This document shows, piece by piece, positions 1 to 13,151 of a DNA stretch of 64,000 bases. The stretch is taken from assembly GCA_026874595.1 (NCBI GenBank), contig CM049309.1, positions 52,608,079-52,672,078 on the forward strand, given 5' to 3'. The notes beneath the pieces are model-generated. The model saw nothing but the letters and a program-made list of their open reading frames with translations, searched no databases and was not told where the DNA came from. The DNA comes from Sipunculus nudus (lineage: Eukaryota; Annelida; Sipuncula; Golfingiida; Sipunculidae). Position 1 is the stretch's first letter. Every line of letters begins with the position of its first letter. The position numbers and the translations under genes were made by a program.

Positions 1-1890
1 AATGCTGAGAACAATGTGTTTGAACATTAGATAAATGATGGTTTAGTGCTGAAAGCATTAAAAACACTAGTAGTCAGAGATTTATTAGATGGTGTGTAAC
101 TAATCTTGTCTTGACAACCAGCAACACAAAACTTTTTTAAAGTACACAAAGCAGTAGTGTGTGATTCACAGTGCCAGTGATAAAAAGATAATGAACGTTC
201 TAGTGAAGAGACGGGGAGTAATTGTGCAGCACATGCAACATTGTAATCCCTGAACATCAACAGGAGACCCGAGGGAAATAAAAAGATCATCAAATTGTAC
301 CTAAGAGCCTCATACTGCTCATCACTTAATAGTATGGGAGTCGGCTAGTACCCCCAGGGGTCATGAAACAAGTGCCAAGGACCTTAAAACAGTGATTAAT
401 AAAAATCCCTCAAGACACTCTCAAAGCAAACTTTGATTTGGAATTCACTATGACAGCAATGTTTTGAGGCAAAATAAATTCAGATGCAAAGAAACTTAAC
501 AGTTTCAGTGTGATCACCTTAACAGTATTTTGTATGTTAAATCTTTTATAATTAGTTGATTACAGTGGTTTCTATAATGAGAATGATGTTAAAGTCTTCA
601 ATGGGCACCCTATAGTGTCTGTAACAGAAAGGGGACCTCAGGCAACTGATAACTGTGGCCAGTAAACAGTGGTTCTGCTTTATACCATGGACATTTTCAG
701 TTTTTCATGTATTTTTATCTATATAAATTCTTTGTTATTTCTGATATATTTACGATACTGTGAAATAGAGAAGTGCTAAGATTTTGAACTATGGATTTAT
801 TAGCCTTACATTTATTATTTTAATGGGCATTTTTTTACTGTATTCACATTAATATTCTTAACTTATTTTCCAATGTTGTTTATAAAATTCTAATTTTAGA
901 ATAATTACGTGACTACAATGTAACTGTAAATTTACAGGTGTACCTGTAAATGTCCATTGGTTTCACTTTAGTCACAAAAGTTTCACTTTCACATCAATAA
1001 AAAAGACTAATTATCAATGAGACAGCAAGGAGTCTTTTTATTTATAGCAACAGGGTCAATACTTGATAGCATGAGAGATACAGGGAGCAAGGTCTCCCAC
1101 GGTTACTAAACCACCTGACAAGCGCCAGTTATCTTTTCTATATCGAGATAATCTGAGGATTAAAGGGGATCAAATATTATAACAAGCCAGACACATGGTT
1201 AATCCCTTATGACGAGAAAAAAAGCTATTATAACAAGCAGTTGTATCGTAGCTCTGTAAAGAAGTCCACATTCCCATATTAGAGCATGGGCTTTGATTCA
1301 CAATGTGCCTGCCTAAGATATTAAGAGGCTGCTCAGTCATTCAAGGATAAAAAACTTTCTGGAAATGATGATGCCGGGTAACCATCAATAATACAAATAA
1401 AGAGAGTTCACTACTGGCTCTTTCTTACATCATCAACATAAACACTGAGCATGCCATGCATTTGTGTAACCTAGCAACAAGATAACTGCTTTCACAGATG
1501 ATACACAAAGCCTGCCACAGTGGATTATCTAAAATTTTCCTTCATGAACTAGTGGTAGATTATATTTAATTGATAATATATTGGATGCCTTAAACCTGAT
1601 CCAGTGGTTCATGCAATTACAGTCTGAAACTGATTTAAGATCACTTGTTCAAAATGTCAGAGAAGGTTTTTCAGGAAGGTTTTTCATGAAACACAGCTTG
1701 AGCATGGTAGTATCAATTGTGTAGGGTGAAGACAAGTGTTTTTTTTTTCAGTAGAACTGACCCTGTTTTTCAGTTGACTGTTCATAAAAAAATGCCATTT
1801 TCTCACATAATAAACTATATAGTTCAAATTGTCTGCAAGGTATGGTACTGGTTTCCTAAATGATTGTCAAAATTCCATATGTGATGCAAT
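1..1890. other. Unassigned AT-rich DNA
   Basis: No exon, RNA gene or recognisable repeat can be supported here. Open frames are short and interrupted, and none has coding-like composition. Confidence 0.4.
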
Positions 1891-1894
1891 TATT

Positions 1895-2155
1895 ACCTCC
1901 ACCAAGTGGGGGTTATGTTTTTGCTGATGTTGGGTTGTCTCTCTGTTAGCACCAGTTTTTATCAGATTTTGATGACATTTTCAGGATAGCTTAGCAATGA
2001 TACAAGAAACAATTGATTAAATTGTGGTGGTTATCCAGATCACAATCTGGATCCAGGAATTTACATAAGGAGAAATGCTGCATTTCTGACAATGCCATAT
2101 CAGGGTAGTGAGCTACCTTGGTGGAGGACTGTGCTCTCTGAGTGCTTTTCTAGTT
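1895..2155 (+). mobile_element. MITE-like element with ACCTCCACCAAG / CTTGGTGGAGG ends
   Basis: The element starts ACCTCCACCAAG and near its end has CCTTGGTGGAGG, an inverted copy, followed by a tail CTCTCTGAGTGCTTTTCTAG. This organisation (Pro-like CCTCCACCAAG start, GGTGGAGG end with that tail) recurs widely in marine animal genomes. No target duplication was identified. A short fragment of the same start occurs near 31231. Confidence 0.55.
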
Positions 2156-2687
2156 GCTAAGTAATTTCTCAATTAACTCTCTCCATAAAAAAATATCTCC
2201 ATGTGAATTTAATGAACCAGTTGGGCATGTTATTGGGAGGTTACAAAACTGTTGATGTCTAACCCTGAAGCCAATGCTGTATCAATTTATCTACATTCCA
2301 CCGCCTGTTACAGGGAAAAGGGCAACATTTCTACAGTCTCAGAAATCTCAGTGATTACAACAACGATGGTTTCTGGACATTTCTGAGCTCTTCAAATAGA
2401 AAATCTAAAATCCAGATGACTAGACAAATACATATATGACATTTTCATATGATAAAGTCAATGTTCATCAAAGAATGTCTGCAACAAGTTCCAGTATCAA
2501 CTTAATATTGAGAAGTCGAGGCATAGTTAAACATGACCCTTGTAAACCAAAATCAACAAATCCATTACTCTCAATCCTCAAATAAACATTCCTAAATTGC
2601 AAATGTTTAATTATTCTGTGCTTAACTGCCACTCAATACACTAATATACACTTCATGCATTGGCTAAATGCAACTCTTAATAAATAC

Positions 2688-2790
2688 AGTGAAACATAAC
2701 CTTTGACTATTAATATATATAGTGAAACTTAACCATTGACTATTATTAAATATAGTGAAACATAGCCTGTGTTGAATATTGTGAGGGGTA
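2688..2790. repeat. Three-unit short tandem repeat (~33 bp)
   Basis: Units containing AGTGAAAC followed by a variable AT-rich stretch with TTGACTATTA recur at about 2689, 2721 and 2755. Copies are imperfect. No function is suggested. Confidence 0.45.
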
Positions 2791-2899
2791 TCTGGTGTCA
2801 TTGAGCACATAAAAAGTGATAAGTCAGTATGAACTACTTACCATCCGAGATACCTGGGTGAATAAATAGTATGAGGTTTAAGGCTCTTGTGGTATAATA

Positions 2900-5800
2900 A
2901 TTATCATTTCTAGCTCAGTTGTACAACAATATTCCAGATGTACAATCAAATACCTGGTAGTCTGGACTTCACAGACTAATTAAAGATATAACATTTTAAA
3001 AATTTTCCTTACTGTTCCCATGGTGATTGGCTGAGAATATAAGTCCTAATGAAAAAATTACTAGAAGCATGAGAAACTTTGTACCCTAAAGTATGTGAAA
3101 CATTTAACTTATCTCGAAGTTTCTTTCCTAGTTTCTAGGTTAAATCACTTAGTATAAGGGTTGCCCTCATTAAAATTAACATGCTAAACTTACTATGTAA
3201 TAAACAGAAGTTATAGAAGGGATAAAAAGTTTCAGGTCCTATAAGGTTATAACTTTTACTGTATATACTTTATATAGCTTTGAAAATTCATTATCCCATT
3301 CGTATGAACAGACCTCCTGTACCACAAAGTACACTGTTCATACATTACACATTTAAAATCACTGATGTTCCTTAGTATAAAAGGATTTCTTACCCCATCC
3401 TCTCCCGTACTGGAGAACGTCTGTCTGGCATCGCTAGCCATAGTTACAAGAAATGAAGTCCTGCTGATCTTACACAGTATATATTCACCACTTTATATAC
3501 TCCAGGAGAATGATAATACAAATAAGTTGTGATACTAATGATGATATAAATCTCCCAGGTATATCGTAGGTTACCAATCTTCTAAACAGATTTATAAGAA
3601 ACACCAGAGGCTTGTTCTGTCCATTCTGTGGTCCCCCGAGGTAAAACACAACAGGAATGAGATCTTGTTTGCTGTTACCAGATAGGCTATAACAGAACCA
3701 CCAATAAGCCACTTCTCTGCGTGCCTTCTCACTGCCTCGCCATACGTAGCTAGCCTGTAACGCCACAAGAGGTTAGACCCCCTAAGACAGTCACTGCCAA
3801 GCAATATGAGAGTTTCCAAACCCAAGTGCACAGGGCTAACAATGGAACTATCTCTGTGCACACACTTGTTGACAGTCAAACCCGGCTATGTCATTCATAC
3901 GTTAAACATAAACATTCCAGTACAGCGCCATACAAACTGAAGATGAGTAATGAAAATCTTATAATATATGTTTGTATAGCTCTCCTATAAGACGACTGTG
4001 GGATAGACATCTGTTGTTCTACTGTGGACCAAGCAGGGCCTCGACCAATAACCCGCCAGGCCTGCCTCCAGAACAAAGGGTAATATTAATTATGGTTTAA
4101 ATTATCACTGCTTGTGTACTGCAGTACACTAACATGAACCAGACAGTGCTGTAACTAGACCTGGTAGGACCCGCAGCAGTGCTGAAAATTAATCTGACAG
4201 ACCAAGCCTGCCACAGGTAATCGTACTTACAGAATTACTCTGAAAGAATTATATACTTATTTCTAGTGCTATTTAAAGTACCTTTATTTAAAGGACACTG
4301 ATTTGGCCTTTGGTGATCTATTACCTGCATTCTGTGTATAATACTGATATGTAAATTAAGTTTCTTCATCTATATCTAATTTGAGCTATGTCATTGTAAT
4401 CCCTTATGTTACATCAATTGTTAGTACAAACAATTTTCTTGATTAGTTTTAAATTAAGTGATCAGACTGAGTTGTTGTAGACTTCTATATTTAGATTTTT
4501 CAGTACATGAACCAACAGGAGTTAATAGGGTTATATACTGTGCTGGAGATCTAACAATCAATGTGGTAAACAGATATGATGCATTATGTTCAATAATTAC
4601 AGAAATGTCTCATTGAGTTTTATGTGTATGATCCAAAACCTGCAATAAAAAATAGTTATTTGATCTGTGGTGTGATCTGCACATAATGTATTAATTAGCA
4701 AAGGGCAGAAGATGGCCAATGCATAACTTACAGTGTTAATTTCAAGTTTGATGTTGATTTTTGTATATATATTATAAAAAGGTTCTAAACATAGGGATCA
4801 TTGGGTGTTAATTTCATGTTTGCTGTTAAATGCTCTCTGTGTGTAAATTAACTGTAAAGTGTAAAAGTACTTAACATTGACATTATTAGATCTAAGTGTT
4901 AGATTTAGAGGCTGGACATGAAAGGGTTAATACAATTCCAATACAGAATATTCCAAACTTATATGAACTTCAGGTAGATAGTACTAGTATATGATAGTAT
5001 ACAACTATAAAATTATAATCTTATTCCTGACAAAAAAAGATCTCTGGGACCTTCTTTTAGTTAAGTAAACAAATTCACAATGAAGAATGATAATTGTGAA
5101 TAAATGTAAAATATTTTATAGAATGCTGATGCAGAATGATCCCCTCTTTCCTTGTGATAAAGAACCTTGGTACCTCACCATATAAACTTTCAGTTGCTAG
5201 GGATGGATAAAGTGCTATGACCAGCCGGTAATCTATTGTTACTCATGTACACTATATACAAACCCTGGAGTCTGATCTATCTGTTTTATACAGCCCACAT
5301 CTTACCTGTAGAGGGCACTCACATAAACACCAATAATGTTATCAACAACTATACACAACTCAATGGACTGCCAAATGGTGGTTTATCTGGAAGGTCGGCA
5401 GGTTAATGACACAAGACCTTGATGAGGCTTATATATGGCTGTACTGGAAAATGTAACAAGTACATGATAAAAACAATGCCTGCCATTAAAATATGCAAGC
5501 CACCTCTGATATAACCACACAGAAATGTAAAAACGGGGATTTTTAAAACATAGAATTATCAGGTATACCTTCTTTAATCTTTCAAAGTGAAGAGTTAAGA
5601 TGGATTTAACACAATCTAAATACTGATAAAAGTTAAGATAACAAAAATAAAAATATTAAAAACAAAAAATATAAAATAAATCATACCACACTGGTACTGT
5701 AAACAGCTGAGGTGGACTTTAATACTGGGTGAGGTAGTGTCAGCTTCAGACTATTCCTGACAGGTTGACAGAATGGAAGTTGGTCTTTAGCAAGTTTCAT

Positions 5801-5980
5801 TGAATTTGAGGTTGTGTAACGTTCAAATATCAAAAGCCAGTGCTGAGTTCTGGAAACAATGTACTGGTTGTTCCTGTCTTATGTACACAGACTTGTACTG
5901 TATATAATACGTTGTAAACTATTATATACTAAAAGGTAAGGTTACGGATAATCTTTTTGTTTGAATGCCCTGCAATGATA
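2900..5980. other. Mostly unassigned AT-rich DNA with isolated splice-like sites
   Basis: Apart from the possible exon at 3394-3441, only weak exon-like pieces are visible. The best is a minus-strand stretch at 5303-5370, open in one frame and ending CTCTACAG before GTAAGATG; its phase does not connect to any neighbour. Nothing else is supported. Confidence 0.3.
3394..3441 (-). CDS. Possible first coding exon of a gene running off the left edge
   Basis: An ATG in a good Kozak context (A at -3, G at +4) opens 16 codons, MASDARQTFSSTGEDG, ending exactly at a GTAAGA donor. An acceptor-like CAG lies ~20 nt upstream. A further 12-nt candidate microexon with clean flanks (CACCCAG before, GTAAGT after) lies at 2842-2853. 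No later exon was recognised and the family is unknown, so this is a weak call. Confidence 0.25.
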
Positions 5981-5994
5981 TCATGAACAAGAGC

Positions 5995-6365
5995 ACCAAA
6001 GTCTGGTGACCTCTGACCTCATTAGATATGAATGGATTTTTGGGAACTGAACTTATGTGAGATATTACATTGATTAATATTTCTGTTCAATTTTATCAAA
6101 ATCTGTCATATTCCTGGTAAGTTATTGCTGGGAGCCTAGTGACCTCTGAACTTAATTATTAAATATGCGTGGATTTTGCCTAGAAAAGACCTCAGACAAG
6201 ATAATTCTTTGGTAATTAATTATAGAAAATCCATCAAAGCCCTGGTAAGTTATCATGGCAAATCTAAATTATCAGCTAGTAAATTATTAGGGCACACATA
6301 AAGTTAATGGACGGACAGACGGTGGTACAATGATGCGTCCCGTCATAGATGAGTGTATAATAAAA
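5995..6365 (+). repeat. Dispersed repeat with DR1 motif and GGACGGACAGACGG end
   Basis: This copy starts GTGACCTCTGACCTCATT and ends with AATGGACGGACAGACGGTGG. A second copy lies at 50738-51085, sharing AAATATGCGTGGATTTT and ATCCATCAAAGCCCTGG. The repeat ends resemble those of abundant non-coding repeats in lophotrochozoans. It contains AGGTCAGAGGTCA (minus strand), a perfect direct repeat of AGGTCA with a 1-bp spacer. Confidence 0.6.
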
Positions 6366-6369
6366 ATGT

Positions 6370-8350
6370 AGTGTATAATTCATGATATAAGTAAATGACA
6401 GCACTTTCACCAAATTAACACATCCTTCATCCTATACAATGGTATGCCATCAGTAATAAATGCTGTTGTCCGTACAGATCAGCTTGAATAACCTGTTATG
6501 ACCAGTGAATGATTAACCGGATGTTACAGTGCGGGGTTTCATATTGATTAACATTTAAATGAAAGATCCCTGAATACTCTGACCATGTACAGCATATTAC
6601 ATGATCAGTTTAGTTAAAAGTTGGTAGGGATGTAAATTCAAGCTTTTGATATATTTACAGCTACTTCATATTAAAAATAAATTATTCTAGAATGAGAAGA
6701 CATGCCTATGTCAGGTGAGATTATATGAAGAAACTAAGACCCATAAAAACAGTTCTAAATGTAAATATCAGAATTTAAACTGTATATCACATGGAATGAT
6801 CCCTAAAACACACAAATATATGATTTTCTGAAGAATGGATGCCAGTTAATATAATATTCTGTGATAAAATAGACCTGATCAAAAATTATTCTCTGCTGTG
6901 AGTGCTGTTCAGATGAAATTTGTAAAATGAGGGCTGCATATTAAATCTTACCTTTGCAAATATGTATTTTGGTTTTAAAACATTAATAAGCACCCTACTG
7001 GAAAAGAAATTATAAATTTGCTCTATCAATGTGATTAATTGACATGTTTGTAACAAACCTGGTTTTATACTGAAAGTGTAACAGATAATGTTCAGATTCA
7101 AATATTCAGCTTATAAGCCTGTCTGGGGAATATTACATATCCTGTGTGATCATGATATTTCTGAATTCTGAAATTAGCCATCAGACCCAATACAACTGTT
7201 TATTCATAATGTGTATGTCTCCAGTTAATGACACAGCAATCTATATCTACCTCTCTCTAATGATCACTGATCCATGCACTTGTGCTTAAAAGTACAGAGA
7301 TTGCTTGAAATGTATTTACTTCTGATTCAAATCAGAAACATATATATTAAGATATGAAGGACCCTGATAAATTACAATACCAAATAAGAATAGAGAATTT
7401 AAATTGTGTGCATATTTCCACTGAGCGTAGACCTAAGAGCTCAGTACCTGCACACATAAAAAATACCAGATTTATTGCTTCATGAACTGAATAAAAACTG
7501 TCACACTTGTCACATTAAATTCTGCCACACTCTGCACATGAGAGCAGCCAAGCTTTGTCAGTGTTTTAATTGATCTGAGCTGCTATAGTATGATTTGTTA
7601 GATTTAATTATGGAATCAATCACTATTAATGAACTGTTCTGTCACTGAAACTATTATATGTGAATCTACTTGATCTGAAATTGACCATGGTATAAACGCA
7701 TAATCATGTGTATAAAAGATTTCACATACAACGCAGTTCAGTTTGGCCAAGTTAGCTATGCACTTCTTACATTAAGTAAACAACACCTCAGCGTCATGAT
7801 GTAAGTTGTTTTTAATACATTATCACTGACTTCATATAAAATTAGGTCATTTTCTAGGCATTCACCTTATCGCTAAAACACAAAATATATATCAAGGTAG
7901 AAAAGAAAACGTGAAAAAACAGTGTTTCACGGTTGGTGGGACAGACTATAAGATAATAATTGATATTTAATAATATTCAATTTTAGTTCCAATATATTCA
8001 TAATATTAATATAATAATGAAGTATATCAATAGTTGGTATTATCTTAAAGCAATAAGGTTAAAGGTACAATAGCTGAATTAATTCCGATGTCTATCATCA
8101 AGGCAACCTAAATAGTGATATTACATTATATATTCCATCATAATAATTTTTTAAATATAAAATAGTCCATATAATATCTTAATTTAACTTAAAAGTAAAA
8201 CGACTTAATTAACTGATTAATTCTAATGTCATAACCCAAGCGCCCCCCCCCCCCCCCCCTTTCCCAGTATCACTTCAGCCATACATTATATATCGGAATA
8301 TATACAAACGAAGGCACATCGTGCAAAGGTAAGGACAATACTTCAAAGCA
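6370..8350. other. Unassigned AT-rich DNA
   Basis: No exon or mobile element can be supported. It includes a run of C at 8243-8259. Confidence 0.4.
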
Positions 8351-8419
8351 GAGTTAGCATGCAATTACATGGTTTCGTTGACAGATTGTTGGAACAGTGA
8401 GGCGTATGTCCACAGCCAA

Positions 8420-8770
8420 TATATGAGCGAAAGGGAAAACAAGCAGGACGCACAAAAAGTCGTCCTCATTCAATTTACCTGTTCTGAAGGCGGTCGCGGG
8501 GGGTAGTCTGGCCTGCCGTTCATGGTGTTGTTTGTTGTCAACTGCTGTATTCACAATTACCAGACCTGCTGTACATCTTACGCACCCTAATAACCCCGGC
8601 TTGACACGCGGAAACCTTTACCTGTGCGGCGACGTGGTTTCCAGGCGATATGTCAACAAATGCGACATCGTTATGTCACATGACAACAGGCTCGGGGACC
8701 GGTTCGTTTTATTTCTCCATTCAAGTTTAAGAGGTCCGCGATTGGTCGTTTTAAAACATTTACAAGGGTA
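8420..8770. promoter_or_regulatory. GC-richer, CpG-containing patch; possible promoter or first exon
   Basis: This patch stands out from very AT-rich flanks by its CpG content and a CCAAT-type ATTGG at 8740. A minus-strand frame from 8554 ends at an AACAG/GTAAAT junction near 8484, so it could hold the 5' exon of a leftward gene. No downstream exon in phase was found. The call rests on composition only. Confidence 0.25.
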
Positions 8771-9680
8771 AAGTAAATTATATATGAAGGATCAGAGGAT
8801 GTTTCATGAATAATTTACTGTTTAAACCACGAAAGGTAATTTATAATGCAGGATAATCGAGTTTTGGCGCGCCCGTTTACAAGGTAAGCGCTATCTGCTA
8901 ACAATGATTATAGTCTTTGGCACCAGGAGGCGCACCAACCTGCGTATCAGGACGACGAGAGCCGCACTTGTTGGCTACATTTCAAATCCAAACCCCAAAA
9001 ATATGATGTCACACAATGAACAGGAAAACATACCTGTTGCCCTTATGACACCTATTTTATGGAAGTTACAATTGACAGTGTATGTCGAATTTAATCTTGA
9101 TTAGTAAACGATTTACTAACATTTTGATAATATAAATATCCCGGTATATAATTTAATAAATATAATTTATTAAATTATTGTTCTTATTTTTATAATTTTA
9201 ATTTAATTTTTATTAAAATAGAAAAACAAAAATTGATATTGGGCTGTATAGTTCTCCGAGTCTTTTTTTCATATCTGCAAGGGGAATAAACTGAAGTAAG
9301 TGATATTGAACACATACGCACATGTATAATACAATATATTCATTATCGTTCAATATCCCCCCCCCCCCCCCACATTCAGGAGCACACATTCAGTACGCGC
9401 TTCTGAAATCTAGAGTCTTCCATTGCTATATTAAAATTTATGTTTACTCCATAATTGTATAGCAGAATTATATATTATGACGCATGAGTATTTTGAAATA
9501 TATATTATCCGGACTGAAATGATATAATGAGCTGTCATATAATATCACCTGGTATTTTATAAGCCTACTCTGAACAAGATTTCCTAGTCCAGACATGCCG
9601 AGTCATCCGCATTACGCATCTCACTCCGGCTGACCAAACTCGCACATTCTGACCTTATATAACTTTGTTTATATATATAT

Positions 9681-9891
9681 CAGGGGCGGATCCAGGATTT
9701 AGGAAAAGGGGGGGGGGGGGGGTCCAACCCAGGAGGACTTATGAAAATCCTAAAAAAGGTCATCACGTCTGGAAAAGGGGGGGGGGGGGGTCCAGGCCGC
9801 AAAATTACGTCTAAAACCCCTTAAAAAAGGGTGCTTCGGGTGAAAAGGGGGGTCCGGACCCCCTGGACCCCCCCCCCTTGATCCGCTTCTG
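9681..9891. mobile_element. hAT-like MITE (CAGGGGCGGATCCAGG ends)
   Basis: The element begins CAGGGGCGGATCCAGG and ends TTGATCCGCTTCTG, an imperfect inverted copy. The interior has G-runs and GGTCC blocks. Flanks are (TA)-rich, so an 8-bp target duplication is only partly visible. Relatives with the same GGATCCAGGATTTAGG core occur at 27079-27279 and, reversed, at 19595-19702. Confidence 0.65.
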
Positions 9892-9894
9892 TAT

Positions 9895-11145
9895 ATTGTT
9901 CATCAAAACAAGATTGAAGTGAAATTAAAATAGATAATAACAATGTATTAATTATAAATAATTTATTTATTTATAAAACGCTTGTATCTGCCCGAATCAA
10001 ACGCGCTTTATGAGGAAACAAAGCAATGCACATACAATCATTTTTGAACAACAAAAGAAACATAATTAATGACTGAGATTAATTGTGAATCGTGGCATTA
10101 TATTTATAAAATACTCCCCTGACCTAATTGACTTTTTTATTTCATGACGTTTCATACCTAAGGTTGTGAAATATTCACCTTTTGTCTGGCAAAATGTTTC
10201 ACCAGATTGGACCATCTTAATACAAGTAAAAAAATCAGTTCCGGTTTAGTGTTGACAGGAGCTCCAAAAGAGCTTGGAATCTCACGCCTTCGGGATCTTA
10301 CATCTGTTCTTCTCCAGTACACACTGAGCTCAACGTTGTTAATTATGTTCGTTAATGCTAATTAATGGGCGCATACTAATTAATTAATGGGCACAACCAG
10401 TTGTTCACAATTGTTGCGAATATGGGGCTTACCAAATATATTCGTCAAAATTTTTTAAAGAAAATTATTTCCCTTCTCACCCGGAGATAGCACAAGGGTT
10501 TTTGCATTATTTATAGAGAAATTCAATTAAAATCCTAAATATGAGTGCTAACATTCCTGCTTTTTAGACTACTAAGCCTTAAAACTTCATATTTTGGATT
10601 TATTTCTCAGCAATAACTATACACTTCCTATGTTTTTTTTACCTTAGATGCCTTTCTTAGTTTCCTGTCTCGCCAGTTTGTGTAAGGCAACATCGCAACT
10701 GAACAAATAGGCAAAATGTCGGATTAAAAAAACTGCAGGAAGTAATCATTTAAAATAACTGTAACAATTATCAACTTAAATGAATAATGAAATTCACAGC
10801 TGTTCACTCTATGGAACAGTAATATTCTTGAATTTTTGCATTTTCGTTTCAATGTAAAGGTTAAGGTTTCCGTTTGGTCCTTTAATTGATAGCAAATGGC
10901 CTTTGGCTAATTATCTGCAATCTACAAAGACGGGACATTTCGTGTCAAAAAGCACTGTACCAGTAAGATCGTTATTTCGTCAGTTTGAATTCCCCTTAGA
11001 TTTACCTGAGATTCATCATCTAACTTTTACTCATATACCAGAGAGTGAAACGCAGAAATGGCGTGTAAAGTCGCTAAATTCATGTGCACTGAAATGCCAT
11101 TACACAAGGTGCTGTCCCCTGGCGAATACATTTATTACTATAATT
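9895..11145. other. Unassigned intergenic DNA
   Basis: No gene is supported. A short direct repeat of the type CTAATTAATGGGC occurs twice at about 10358-10395. An open frame at 10903-11223 uses a non-ATG start and runs into the adjacent MITE, so it is not called. Confidence 0.35.
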
Positions 11146-11149
11146 CTAG

Positions 11150-11611
11150 AGGACACGTGGCTGTATTTATTTTCCCTATATAACATCTATAAAACACCTG
11201 AGGTTTGGGCCTCTTTTAAATAATTTTCAAAATAAATTCTGATATTAAACTTTTTTTTACCTGAGAATTTGTTGTTTCTTCAGTCAAACTAGACCAAGAA
11301 AAAGGGGGCTTGTGTATCTCCTTTTTTAACCATCCTGGCCCGAATGCAGTGAAGCCCAAAATACCCCACCAAGCAGTCCCAAACAAGCATTTGGACAACA
11401 TCTCTTTGATTGGCCATAGATTTAAAAAAAAAATGACCAATACTGTCAATTTTATTGGAAATAATGCTTAACATACTTAAAAATCAAACAATGGGGTGTT
11501 TTTGATGCTCCAGCACATGATGGCTAGAGCCAACCAGAGAAAGCCAGACCATTTACTACTCTCCTTCAGGGCTTGGTGACCCCAGGTCATGTAAACAAAT
11601 AGGACCACGTG
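11150..11611 (+). mobile_element. CACGTG-ended MITE, copy 1
   Basis: The ends are GACACGTGGCTGTATTT and, inverted, GTCACGTGGTCCTATTT. The element is flanked on both sides by CTAGAG, a likely 6-bp target duplication. A second copy in the opposite orientation lies at 18577-18995. This copy has about 45 bp extra near 11530-11575. Confidence 0.65.
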
Positions 11612-11668
11612 ACCTAGAGAAGTCTTCACGATGTTTGACGAAACAAATTAAGCCATAAGCACACCTAG

Positions 11669-11870
11669 GCTATACTGGAAGCAAGATGGTTCGTACTCTA
11701 GTCGTTTCGTACTCTAGACGTTTCGTACCCAAACTTAGTCCAGTATGGGGCAAGTCGTTTCGTAACCTGAAGTCGTTTCGTACTCTGGTCTTTTCGTACA
11801 CTGTCAGCTTGGTCGTTTCGTACCCTGGTCCTTTCGGACCTATATCAGAATTGGTCGTTTCATTCCCGTT
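11669..11870 (+). repeat. GTCGTTTCGTACC motif array, copy 1
   Basis: Eight to nine imperfect copies of GTCGTTTCGTAC, all on the plus strand and irregularly spaced (about 12-30 bp), follow a lead-in GGCTATACTGGAAGC. A reversed copy of the whole array, with the same lead-in, is at 27692-27873. The block is dispersed as a unit, but no terminal inverted repeat was found. Confidence 0.65.
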
Positions 11871-11879
11871 CCACTTTTG

Positions 11880-12714
11880 AGCTTTAAATTACCATTGCCG
11901 TGGCATAGTTTTATATATGAAACAAACTGTATATATGCCTTCACACGGGTTACCATATTACCTTGTAATTGACGCAGTGTAAAACAACGGGGCGCATATG
12001 TATCCTTGCTGGATTCAAGTAAACCTGTTTTTTTTTTTGTTTTTTTTAAGAATGTTATTATTTTGCATTACCCTTTACACCTAGGTCGACACGATGCAAG
12101 AGAGATATATATTTGTTCAATAATATCCTGTTAAATATTAGACTTCAGCAATACAATTTAGGATTTTATCATTTGTATAATTAGGTTTAACTATAAAAAT
12201 TATTTCAGCGTATACGATTCCGCCTAACCTAATGCTTCATGCCCCAACCTCAGTCCCATAGGTATATCGGTATACCGTCTGTAATTGCAGGCCGAAGCAT
12301 TTCTTTTGAAGGAATCACACACACACACACACACATCATATTAATATTTTTTTACTCTCTTACAGTACAGTTTAAAAGAAGAAATTTTAATGCCTCATAG
12401 GCCTAGTTGTTCATCTTTGAAAGGATGGTCCTTATACTTTCGCTATCTGGACCTGTCATTTATTATTTTAACCATTGTGCCTTAACTTCAGACTTCATCA
12501 GATCATTATGTTGATACATGTATATCGAATAAGATCTCAATTGAATTTAATATGTTTCCTTTTCATTCATAACCCTTTACTGTTTTTTTTTGTAGAGGGA
12601 TATCATCTGGATTTTAGAGTATCTATGTGATAAAAAATCATTCCTTAGACAAAAAAAAGATTAAATGAAACTAGAACCCATAAATAAATAAATTATTTTA
12701 TTTCAGCATAAGCT

Positions 12715-12779
<65 letters not shown>

Positions 12780-13060
12780 ATATATATAATCGATAACTGA
12801 AAAATAAAAACGACCGATGATAAATTATACAGCGATTATCATTTGTACTTTCTAATTATAAGTTACCTTGAAATATACTGTAAAATATATAAAGAACCTA
12901 AAATGGTGACCCCAATAAACGGTCTGACATGTAAATCGGTATTCAGTATTCATAATGAAAACCATCAATCCATCCACATCTATATGGTCGACTTTCCGTC
13001 CTTTTTATGCTGTTCCTTTCTCCGTGTACGTATATCTCTGACAGCCTGAGTATTAGATTC
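11880..13060. other. Intergenic DNA downstream of the MULE gene
   Basis: It holds a short (CA)n near 12317 and a long (TA)n at 12718-12776. No exon is supported. Confidence 0.4.
12718..12776. repeat. (TA)n microsatellite
   Basis: About 29 uninterrupted TA units. Confidence 0.95.
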
Positions 13061-13151
13061 CTTGCATGTGTATACATAATATTTTTTTATCGATTTGCAA
13101 AAATGCATTCGATTTAATCAGTTTTGAAAGAAAACTGCCAAATAAATGAGT

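Noticed and set aside
10903-11223. 106-codon plus-strand open frame
   Set aside because: It starts at a TTG, has no recognisable domain, and its 3' end lies inside a MITE.
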